From Chthonomonas sp. UBA2391 (GTDB lineage Bacteria; Armatimonadota; Fimbriimonadia; Fimbriimonadales; Fimbriimonadaceae), in the NCBI GenBank assembly GCA_002343825.1, contig DDSL01000084.1:8778-29923 (forward strand): a stretch of DNA of 21,146 bases. The letters are read 5' to 3'. This document shows, one piece after another, positions 15,367 through 21,146 of the stretch. Position 1 is the first letter of the stretch. Each line of letters opens with the position of its first letter. The notes below the pieces were generated by a model that saw only the letters and a program-made list of their open reading frames with translations, searched no databases and was not told the origin of the DNA. Both the position numbers and the translations under genes were made by a program.

Positions 15367-15756
15367 ATGCATTCTCGACTTGCCCCTCTCGCCCTGGTGG
15401 CTCTGTTGAGCTCGGTGACCGTGGCTCAGATCCCCGACACCCGAGACCCAGCCGTTGCCAAAAAGCTTCGCGCGGAACTCACGAAGGCCGAAGCCACCTA
15501 CAAAAAGGCTAAAGCCGCCTACACCAAAAAGCCAAAGGACACCAAGCTCCGCAAGGCCTACATCGACGCCACGGTCAACTTTGGGACCGTTACCATGAAC
15601 AGCCCACTGCTGGCGCCCAAAGAGAAGTATCCCCGCGCCCTGCGACTCTACAACGAAGCCCTCAAGCTCGACCCCAAGAACAAAGAAGCCACCAACAACA
15701 AGCAACTGATCGAACAGATCTATAAGCAGATGGGCAAACCCGTCCCCAAGGGCTAA
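15367..15756 (+). CDS. Small secreted TPR-like protein
   Basis: A 129-residue protein with a signal peptide (MHSRLAPLALVALLSSVTVA, cut before QIPDTRD). The mature part is very rich in Lys and Ala: LRAELTKAEATYKKAKAAYT, then YIDATVNFGTVTM, and YPRALRLYNEALKLDPKNKE, which reads as one TPR unit and its neighbouring helices. It starts 11 nt after the DUF4350 stop and ends 6 nt before the next gene, so it belongs to the same transcript. ACAATATCG just before the start resembles the hexamer region of ilvE. The Lys-rich surface suggests contact with nucleic acid or anionic cell-wall polymer, which is only an inference. Confidence 0.75.
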   Translation: MHSRLAPLALVALLSSVTVAQIPDTRDPAVAKKLRAELTKAEATYKKAKAAYTKKPKDTKLRKAYIDATVNFGTVTMNSPLLAPKEKYPRALRLYNEALKLDPKNKEATNNKQLIEQIYKQMGKPVPKG

Positions 15757-15762
15757 TCTCGA

Positions 15763-17640
15763 GTGTCATTCCGCCGCTATAGCCTAATCGTCGGTATCAC
15801 CCTGGCGCTGATCTCGGTGCTCCCGGCGATCGTGGCCCATAGCGGCGGAAGCTATCTCGGGCATCACTATAACACCGACGACCACATGGTCTATGCGGCG
15901 TGGATGAACCAAGCCGCCGAAGGTCGATTCTTCTTCGACAACCGGTTCACCACCGACGACCAGCCGGGTCTGACCGTCCATCTTTACTTTTGGCTCGTCG
16001 GAACCTTCGCCCGGTTCCTCGGTCTGTTTTGGGCCGAGACGCTCTTCCGATTCGCTCTTGGGGTCGGCCTCATCGTGCTTTTGGGCCGATTCATCGAGCG
16101 CTTGCGCGTGAGCGAGACCGCCGCCCGGTGGGTGCTCGCAATGACGCCTCTCGCGGGCGGCCTTGGGTTCTTGGTCTGGCACAACTTTGGGCAGACCATC
16201 ACACGTCCGGCGTCAACGCCGGTCCGCCAAGCGCTGATGGACCGACTCCCCATCGACGTGTGGCAACCTGAGGTCTATGTCTGGCCTTCCATGCTCACCA
16301 ACCACCTCTTCTTGGTGAGTCTTTGCCTGATGCTCGTCTTCGGGCTCTGTGTCCTCGCCGCCCGCGAGGGTCAATGGAAGCCCATTGCAGGAGGGGCGCT
16401 GAGCTTGGGCGTGCTGATGAACATCCACAGCTATGACGTCCTGACTTTGGGGCTCGTCGGGGTTGGGTTTTTGGTAGCGACTCACCGAGCCGGTCAGCTG
16501 AACGGCCCCTGGGTCGGCCGGGTTGCGCTCATGGTTCTCGGCGTCGTGCCGGCCGCACTGTGGTTCCTCTACGTCTTGCGGAACGACCCCGTCTTTCAGG
16601 CGAGGGCCGCCACGCCAACCTGGACCACCAATTTCCGCACCGTATTCTTCGGTCTCGCCCCCTTGATCCTTCTCGTGGTTGGCGAGGCCCTCCATCGAAG
16701 CCTTCGCCCGGCTCCCTCCGAAGCAGGACGCGTTGAGGATCCAGCGAGTGACCAGAGCCTCCGTCCCTGGGTCGCTCCTCCGGGTCTCATCGGGGGTTGG
16801 CTCATCGGAGGGCTTGCCCTCATGCTCATCTTTGCATCGGGGCACACCGAGTTCGTGGCTTGGACTGGTCCCGTTGGATTCCTCGCGCTGTTCGCCTGGG
16901 CCCTGGGGAGCTGCTGGCTCACCGCCCGTCCCGATCCGACTTACAACTTCCTCAGCGCGTGGGCGTGGGTCGGGTTCGTCGCCCCCTACTTCCCCGCCGC
17001 GTTCCAAAGAAAACTCGCGGCCGGACTCGCGATTCCGTGGGCGATCTTGGGCGGGATTGCGCTGGTCGCGCTCCTCCGCAGCCAGCCCCCCAGCACCAAA
17101 CGGCTGGTTACCGGATTGGCTTCATTGATTCTCGTGGCGAGTTCCATCCGGTGGTTTGGTCGCAACCAGCAGCTCCTCGCCCTCAACGTCAGCAATACCA
17201 CGATGCACGCCGCCCAAATCGACCCGGGGGTCCAGGCCGCCATCGACTTCTTGCGCAAGCAGCCCGGAAAGACGGTCGCCATTGCTCCCCCGGGAGTCTG
17301 GAACCAACAGAAGGAGCCCGACAGCTTTGCCACTCCGCTCGTCCCCGATTGGAATGCGGTCCTGAGTGGGATGGCTCTCACCTATGGCTACGCGGCTCAC
17401 TGGAGTGAGACGCCTGAATACCCACGGCGTCGGGGCCTCTTGCAGGAGATCTACTACAACCCCGACCGCACTCCGGCCGAACGAGCCGGCGCGATCCAAA
17501 CCACCGGCGCGGACTACATGCTGATCCTCAGTCCAGAGGCGGCCCAAAAACTCGGCGCGGTGGACCTTTCTGGATTCGGTCCACCGCGCGTTCAGGGCCA
17601 AAACTACTGGCTGATTCAGATCACTCAATCGGAGGATTGA
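15763..17640 (+). CDS. Polytopic GT-C-like membrane glycosyltransferase (putative)
   Basis: A 625-residue membrane protein with about 11-12 hydrophobic segments in the first 460 residues and a soluble C-terminal region of about 160 residues. The first extracytoplasmic loop carries HYNTDDHMVYAAWMNQAAEG at about 35-54, with paired acidic residues (D39, D40) as expected for the metal/lipid-phosphate site of GT-C enzymes, which transfer sugars from polyprenyl-phosphate donors. A second loop has ITRPASTPVRQALMDRLP, and RFTTDDQPGLTVHLYFWLVG follows the first. The start is GTG at 15763, 6 nt after the preceding stop; no better start lies near. It is the last gene of its run and converges on the vanW-type gene with a 20-bp overlap. 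Acceptor and donor are unknown; a non-enzymatic polytopic protein is the alternative. Confidence 0.7.
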   Translation: MSFRRYSLIVGITLALISVLPAIVAHSGGSYLGHHYNTDDHMVYAAWMNQAAEGRFFFDNRFTTDDQPGLTVHLYFWLVGTFARFLGLFWAETLFRFALGVGLIVLLGRFIERLRVSETAARWVLAMTPLAGGLGFLVWHNFGQTITRPASTPVRQALMDRLPIDVWQPEVYVWPSMLTNHLFLVSLCLMLVFGLCVLAAREGQWKPIAGGALSLGVLMNIHSYDVLTLGLVGVGFLVATHRAGQLNGPWVGRVALMVLGVVPAALWFLYVLRNDPVFQARAATPTWTTNFRTVFFGLAPLILLVVGEALHRSLRPAPSEAGRVEDPASDQSLRPWVAPPGLIGGWLIGGLALMLIFASGHTEFVAWTGPVGFLALFAWALGSCWLTARPDPTYNFLSAWAWVGFVAPYFPAAFQRKLAAGLAIPWAILGGIALVALLRSQPPSTKRLVTGLASLILVASSIRWFGRNQQLLALNVSNTTMHAAQIDPGVQAAIDFLRKQPGKTVAIAPPGVWNQQKEPDSFATPLVPDWNAVLSGMALTYGYAAHWSETPEYPRRRGLLQEIYYNPDRTPAERAGAIQTTGADYMLILSPEAAQKLGAVDLSGFGPPRVQGQNYWLIQITQSED

Positions 17641-19006
17641 CCGGCGCGGTCTCGACTGGCGGGGCCCCTGCCGGAACGTCAGCCTTGGGCTTAGCCACCG
17701 CCGCGGTTCCGACCCGAACAATGCGCTTTCCACCGGCGTAGTGGCTCACCCCGAGCGATTCGCGCTTGATCACCTTGCCGTCTTTCTTGACAACCCGCCA
17801 AGTTTGGGTGCTCCGACCGGCCGTACCCTTCTCTTCCACCACGGTTCGCCCCGCTGGCAAACTTGGGTCCCGGATCGTCTTCACTCCGGTGGCCCAGCTA
17901 CGAACCGGCCCCCGAACGATCTCAACCGTCATGCCCGGGTCCTTGTTGATCCCGATGATGTTGAATGTGATCGAGTTATTGGTGTAGATCCGCGTCACTG
18001 CGATCGGCTGATCCAGATTGTTTTTGAACTTAAAGTCGATCGAACCCCAGTTCACCGTGGCATCTCGACCCACCGGCACATAGGCCACCGGCATCGAGTG
18101 GTTCTGACGCTCGACGATCTCCAGATCGGCCAAAAGAACGGCGTTATAGAGCGTGGTGCTGACCTGGCAGATCCCTCCGCCGATGCCCGTATCGTGGCGG
18201 CCGTTGGCATAAACGCCTGCTTCTTTGAAACCGGCCTTCACGGTCCGCTCGCCCACGGTTTCGTTATAGCTAAAGACTTCGTCGGGGAGCAGAATCAAGC
18301 CGTCGATCTTGCTCGAAGCCAGCTTGATGTTGCTGCACCGATTGGAGTTGTAGGGCATCGTTGTGCGGAACGTAGCGAGCACCTTTTTCATGCTGTCCAA
18401 GGTCTCATCCGGGACGCGCTTTTCGCCGGTCACCAGAGGCAATTCGCCCGCGCCGTCTCCCTCGGTGGCCGCGATCAGCACGGGCAACATGGCCTCTTTG
18501 TTCAGCGCCTGGCGGATCCCTTCACGCTCGCGCTTGAAATTCTTTCCGTCATAAAACAGACGCGCCGGTCGGATCGGCGGAGAACTCTTCTCGACAAACT
18601 CGGCCAGGGTCTCGATCTTCGACTCGTCCAGTTTCCAGATAAACCCACGCGCCGCGGATTCCACCTGAGAAACGCCCGTCATCCGGCCCACGCTGGCCAG
18701 AAAAGTCTCCGTTTCCAGTTGGGCCAACGTCGCCTCAATATCCAAAACCAATCCCGCCGAAACGGGGGCCATGGGCTTAGGCTGCTTTTCCAAAGCCTTA
18801 TTGGTCAGCGTGATGGGGTCCATCTGCCGGGCCTGCCACCAAGACTTCAGCTTTTGCTGGGCCTGTTCCAAGGACAAACCACCCACTGGCACGCCTCCGA
18901 CCTTCACGTCGGGCGCATAGACGGGCTGATACTTGGCCGCCGCAATCGATCCATAGATCCCGAGCGCACCCATCAATCCGAGGGCAATGAACAAAACACG
19001 CTTCAT
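17621..19006 (-). CDS. VanW family protein with YoaR-like and G5 domains
   Basis: A 461-residue exported, probably membrane-anchored protein. Residues 1-24 (MKRVLFIALGLMGALGIYGS) are a signal anchor. A YoaR-type putative peptidoglycan-binding domain follows (VKVGGVPVGGLSLEQAQQKL), repeated loosely to about 200. The VanW domain spans about 217-335: NRCSNIKLASSKIDGLILLP, FSYNETVGERTVKAGF, the hallmark GIGGGICQVSTTLYNAVLLA and NHSMPVAYVPVGRDATVNWG. The C-terminus has a G5-like domain (RTVVEEKGTAGRSTQTWRVV) and a Pro/Ala tail. VanW proteins are envelope-associated, but their reaction is not established. The name derives from vancomycin-resistance clusters; no such cluster is here, and no resistance role is implied. 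It overlaps the convergent gene by 20 bp. Confidence 0.9.
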   Translation of the reverse strand: MKRVLFIALGLMGALGIYGSIAAAKYQPVYAPDVKVGGVPVGGLSLEQAQQKLKSWWQARQMDPITLTNKALEKQPKPMAPVSAGLVLDIEATLAQLETETFLASVGRMTGVSQVESAARGFIWKLDESKIETLAEFVEKSSPPIRPARLFYDGKNFKREREGIRQALNKEAMLPVLIAATEGDGAGELPLVTGEKRVPDETLDSMKKVLATFRTTMPYNSNRCSNIKLASSKIDGLILLPDEVFSYNETVGERTVKAGFKEAGVYANGRHDTGIGGGICQVSTTLYNAVLLADLEIVERQNHSMPVAYVPVGRDATVNWGSIDFKFKNNLDQPIAVTRIYTNNSITFNIIGINKDPGMTVEIVRGPVRSWATGVKTIRDPSLPAGRTVVEEKGTAGRSTQTWRVVKKDGKVIKRESLGVSHYAGGKRIVRVGTAAVAKPKADVPAGAPPVETAPVNPPIE

Positions 19007-19032
19007 AAAATCAAGTGACCCCGCGAGGTCCT

Positions 19033-19065
19033 TCCCATATTATGGGATACCTTTTGGAAAATCAA
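19033..19065 (-). promoter_or_regulatory. Candidate vanW promoter with a palindrome over the -10 box
   Basis: On the minus strand, TTGATT (19065-19060) and CATAAT (19044-19039) form -35 and -10 elements with a 15-bp spacer. The -10 lies inside a 15-bp palindrome TCCCATATTATGGGA (19033-19047, single central base), a layout suited to an operator. The predicted leader is about 25 nt. The rest of 19007-19119 holds only the ilvE hexamer. Confidence 0.45.
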
Positions 19066-19106
19066 CGTTAACAGACGCATCAAATAGGCCGATGTTCCCG
19101 CCCCGG

Positions 19107-19112
19107 TACAAT
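19107..19112 (+). promoter_or_regulatory. -10-like hexamer TACAAT, 7 nt before the ilvE start
   Basis: TACAAT is followed by ATCGCCC and the ATG at 19120. No Shine-Dalgarno is present, and no -35 box is clear. This is the cleanest candidate leaderless promoter in the window. Confidence 0.5.
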
Positions 19113-19119
19113 ATCGCCC

Positions 19120-19998
19120 ATGCCCAAGCTCGTTTGGCTCAATGGGACGGTCAGTCCTCTCGAGTCCGCGGTCACCAGTGTCGCCGACCACGCCCACCTC
19201 TATGGGGACGGTCTCTTCGAAGGAATCCGAATCTACGCCGGAAGGATCTTCAAGCTCGACGAGCACCTCGACCGGATCTACTTCGGTTGCAATTTTCTGC
19301 GCTATGAGATGACGATCTCAAAGCCCGAACTCCGCGAGATCATCCTAGATGTCTGCCGCCAAGCTGACATCGCCGACGGCTATATCCGGCTGAACATCAC
19401 CCGAGGTACCGGGCTCGGACTCGACCCCAAGAACATCGACCGCAACCCCAATGTGATGGTCATGATAAGCAGTCTGGCCCTCTATCCGCCCGAGGCCTAT
19501 GCGCGCGGCCTCGATGTCGTTACCGTCTCACTCCGCACCCTTCCCCCCGACACCCTCGACCCGCGCCTCAAGTGCATCGGCAAGTATGCGGGCAACATCC
19601 TCGCAAAATTCGAGGCCAACCAGCGAGGAGCCGGCGAGGGGCTGATGCTGAACCAGCAGGGCCAGATCGCCGAGTGCACCGGGGACAACATCTTCTTTGT
19701 GATCGACGGCATCGTGCGGACCCCCCACCGGTCTTGCGGAATGCTCCAGGGCATCACGCGCAACACGGTCCTTGAGCTCTGCGCCGAGCACCAGATCCCA
19801 GCGATCGAAGAGGTTCTGACCCCCTACGACGCCTTCACCGCCAGCGAGGCGTTCCTCACCGGAACGGCGGCCGAGGTCATCCCCATGGTCACCCTCGATG
19901 GCCAACCGATCGGCGACGGAAAGCCCGGCCCGATCACCCAGCGGATCATGGAACTCTACCGAGCGACCACCCAAACCGGTGTGCCCTTCGCCCTCTAG
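19120..19998 (+). CDS. ilvE: Branched-chain amino acid aminotransferase (PLP fold class IV)
   Basis: Interconverts branched-chain amino acids and 2-oxo acids with glutamate; cytoplasmic. The 292 residues match the IlvE type. Fold-class IV markers are visible: HLYGDGLFEGIRIYAGRIF near 25-43, catalytic lysine K151 in DPRLKCIGKYAGNILAKFEA, GEGLMLNQQGQIAECTGDNI at about 169-188, PHRSCGMLQGITRNTVLELC at about 198-217, and FLTGTAAEVIPMV at about 247-259. One residue more than in the methanogen type separates K151 from NILAK, as in the E. coli form. D-amino acid aminotransferase and aminodeoxychorismate lyase belong to the same fold; the EGIR motif and length favour IlvE. The start is fixed by the TACAAT hexamer and homology. 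A zinc-finger mini-gene overlaps the last 20 bp. Confidence 0.9.
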   Translation: MPKLVWLNGTVSPLESAVTSVADHAHLYGDGLFEGIRIYAGRIFKLDEHLDRIYFGCNFLRYEMTISKPELREIILDVCRQADIADGYIRLNITRGTGLGLDPKNIDRNPNVMVMISSLALYPPEAYARGLDVVTVSLRTLPPDTLDPRLKCIGKYAGNILAKFEANQRGAGEGLMLNQQGQIAECTGDNIFFVIDGIVRTPHRSCGMLQGITRNTVLELCAEHQIPAIEEVLTPYDAFTASEAFLTGTAAEVIPMVTLDGQPIGDGKPGPITQRIMELYRATTQTGVPFAL

Positions 19999-20188
19999 TC
20001 CCAACGAAGATCAATGGTTCCTGCAGGGCGTCCTGCGGGAACTCCGATCCCGACCCGCTCGCCAAGAGTCCTGCCCGTGGTGCGGCTGGACCCAGGCCCG
20101 ATTCGACCAAACCGGCCTGCTCGGCTGCCCGCTCTGCTACGATGTCTTCCAGATTGCAGACCCGAACCAGGGCTCTGATCCGTCTTAA
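19979..20188 (+). CDS. Stand-alone McsA-like zinc-finger protein
   Basis: A frame of about 69 residues, starting at a GTG inside the last codons of ilvE (start uncertain), ends at 20188. It contains CPWCGWTQARFDQTG followed by LLGCPLCYDVF, four cysteines as two CxxC pairs separated by about 15 residues. This matches the second zinc finger of McsA ('CPxCGxTyxxFxxtGxlGCxxCYxxF'), the activator of the arginine kinase McsB in Firmicutes. The N-terminal McsA finger and the C-terminal UVR domain are absent, since the frame ends seven residues later. It might be a remnant or a functional adaptor. Translation is probably coupled to ilvE. The upstream part (WFLQGVLRELRSRPARQES) reads as an amphipathic basic helix. 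Confidence 0.6.
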   Translation: MCPSPSSPNEDQWFLQGVLRELRSRPARQESCPWCGWTQARFDQTGLLGCPLCYDVFQIADPNQGSDPS

Positions 20189-20233
20189 CCGTAGTCCGAC
20201 CGGCCAGGATTCGGTATCTTTAGGGATAGTTTC

Positions 20234-21019
20234 ATGAGGAAGCACGCGAAGTTAGCATCGACCATGATGGTCGCCGGATTGTTTTTGGTCGGATGTGGCG
20301 GTGGAGGAAGCTCGATCCCGTTCGACCGGCTCCCCGATCCGACCGTTCGCTTCTTCAATGCCTCTCCCGATAGCGCCGGCCTGACCTTCAAGATCAACGA
20401 CGACTCTCGGGCCGCCAATCTCGAATACTTCCAGTCCAGCCCCGACTTCGCCGCCATCCCCTTTGTCAATGATGAAGATGGCGCCATCGACTACAGCATC
20501 AGCAACGCCGCCGACGACGTCGAACTCGAACGCGACAACGCCTTCTTCGACCGCGACAAGAACTTCCTCATCGTCGCCTTTGGCAAGGTGAACCCCGGCG
20601 TCGAGTTCGAGAAAGGCCTTCAGCAGGTCGTCATGGAGATCGATCGCCGCCCCGTTCAGGGCAAGGCTCGGCTGTTCATCCTAAACGCCTACGTCAACTC
20701 TCAGGGCAGCGACAACCGCCAGATCAACTTCCAAACCGTCGATCCGACCAACCCCAACAGCACCCAGCGGCCCCAATTCAACCGCAATAACTTGGTGTAT
20801 GGCGCCTTCCGGACCGATTCCAGCGTGCTGGATATCGACCCGGGCACCCGGACCTTCCAAGCCCGCGCGGCCGACTCGGACGGAGTCGTGATCCTGGCTC
20901 AGAAGACCTTCGTCTTCGAGGCCAATACCCTCTATTTCGCACTGGTCACGGGCCAAGCCGACGCCACCGACCCCGCTCGCCAACCGAAGATCGAATTCTT
21001 CCCCCTCTCCCCTCGGTAA
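20234..21019 (+). CDS. Lipoprotein with DUF4397-like beta-sandwich
   Basis: A 261-residue lipoprotein: MRKHAKLASTMMVAGLFLVG then C21, within the lipobox LVGC followed by GGGGSS, giving a lipid-linked, Gly/Ser-tethered protein at the outer face of a membrane. The mature start PTVRFFNASPDSAGLTFKIN matches the opening of DUF4397 domains ('VRVVNASPDAPAVDVYVN'). A second half-repeat begins ARLFILNAYVNSQGSDNRQI. It has no catalytic motif. The start has AGGG 8 nt upstream and TATCTT at 20215-20220, so it may be a conventional short-leader transcript. It lies 45 bp after the zinc-finger gene. Role unknown; DUF4397 proteins are often surface or anti-sigma-like sensors. Confidence 0.8.
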   Translation: MRKHAKLASTMMVAGLFLVGCGGGGSSIPFDRLPDPTVRFFNASPDSAGLTFKINDDSRAANLEYFQSSPDFAAIPFVNDEDGAIDYSISNAADDVELERDNAFFDRDKNFLIVAFGKVNPGVEFEKGLQQVVMEIDRRPVQGKARLFILNAYVNSQGSDNRQINFQTVDPTNPNSTQRPQFNRNNLVYGAFRTDSSVLDIDPGTRTFQARAADSDGVVILAQKTFVFEANTLYFALVTGQADATDPARQPKIEFFPLSPR

Positions 21020-21050
21020 AGCGCACGGATCCGGCACTTCCGCTAGACGC

Positions 21051-21136
21051 CGCTTTCGCACTGTAAGCCGCGAAGCGCATGGCGGTGGTTAGGGGAGCGG
21101 TGGAGCGCGGAGCTCCAGCTCCGCTTGCGCCCCGGA
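21051..21136. repeat. Dispersed palindromic repeat, right copy (module 1 inverted)
   Basis: 21058-21077 is the reverse complement of 247-266, and 21102-21136 is the direct copy of 284-318 (one mismatch). Module 1 here forms a stem with the preceding bases: CGCTTTCGC (21051-21059) against GCGAAGCG (21070-21077), with one unpaired T. Module 2 folds as GCGGAGCT-CC-AGCTCCGC, an 8-bp stem. The element begins 31 bp after the lipoprotein stop and extends to the window edge. Nothing else was seen in 21020-21146. Confidence 0.7.
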
Positions 21137-21146
21137 GGTCCACTCC

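Noticed and set aside
17621..19006. Vancomycin-resistance role for the VanW protein
   Set aside because: No vanHAX or sensor-kinase genes are present; VanW with YoaR-like and G5 parts is widespread in bacteria without resistance.
17741..19018. Open frame of 425 codons on the plus strand opposite the vanW-type gene
   Set aside because: It is antisense to a gene with clear VanW and G5 motifs, its product is rich in His/Arg/Gly with no recognisable domain, and high GC content makes such frames common.
1..21146. CRISPR array, tRNA, rRNA or insertion sequence
   Set aside because: No regularly spaced repeat, no tRNA-like TTC-loop with matching acceptor stem, no rRNA motif and no transposase were seen on either strand by eye.

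Overview
The window looks like chromosomal DNA from a high-GC, free-living bacterium of the Armatimonadota, most likely the Fimbriimonadia/Chthonomonas side. This is inferred from gene content only: two secreted HAF-repeat proteins end in a beta-sandwich domain (with a 'W-H-W-L' stretch) followed by a dockerin-like pair of calcium loops, an architecture I associate with that phylum. There is also a BTAD/NB-ARC/TPR regulator, a DUF4129-DUF4350 membrane module and a VanW/G5 protein. No phage, transposase, CRISPR array, tRNA or rRNA was seen.

Layout. 1-465: the start of a secreted protein leaving the window on the minus strand, then a dispersed palindromic repeat. 466-2608: a membrane-anchored hypothetical protein (minus) and two small unknown genes (plus). 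2611-2697: a nested GC-rich hairpin element. 2731-4088: thyX-ruvC, overlapping by ATGA. 4212-7073: a large SARP-type regulator. 7259-10385: two tandem paralogous HAF/dockerin secreted proteins, each followed by a hairpin. 10481-12195: hrcA and a LolA-like gene, convergent with interlocked stop codons. 12287-17640: five tightly packed plus-strand genes (polytopic membrane protein, DUF4129, DUF4350, small TPR protein, GT-C-like membrane glycosyltransferase). 17621-19006: vanW-type gene (minus), convergent with the previous operon. 19120-21019: ilvE, a McsA-like zinc-finger mini-gene, and a DUF4397-like lipoprotein. 21051-21136: a second, rearranged copy of the dispersed repeat.

How the genes fit together. 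Housekeeping DNA functions (dTMP synthesis, Holliday junction resolution) sit together. The rest is mostly envelope biology: exported, lipid-anchored or membrane proteins, with one large cytoplasmic regulator and one heat-shock repressor.

The most interesting signals are not single genes. (1) At least seven genes have a TANNNT -10-like hexamer (four of them TACAAT or TACACT) only 7-9 nt before the start codon and no Shine-Dalgarno, which points to widespread leaderless transcription. (2) A two-module palindromic repeat lies at both ends of the window, with one module inverted relative to the other. (3) A stand-alone McsA-type zinc finger lacking the rest of McsA overlaps the end of ilvE. (4) Codon preference changes abruptly inside the regulator gene and between the two HAF paralogs.
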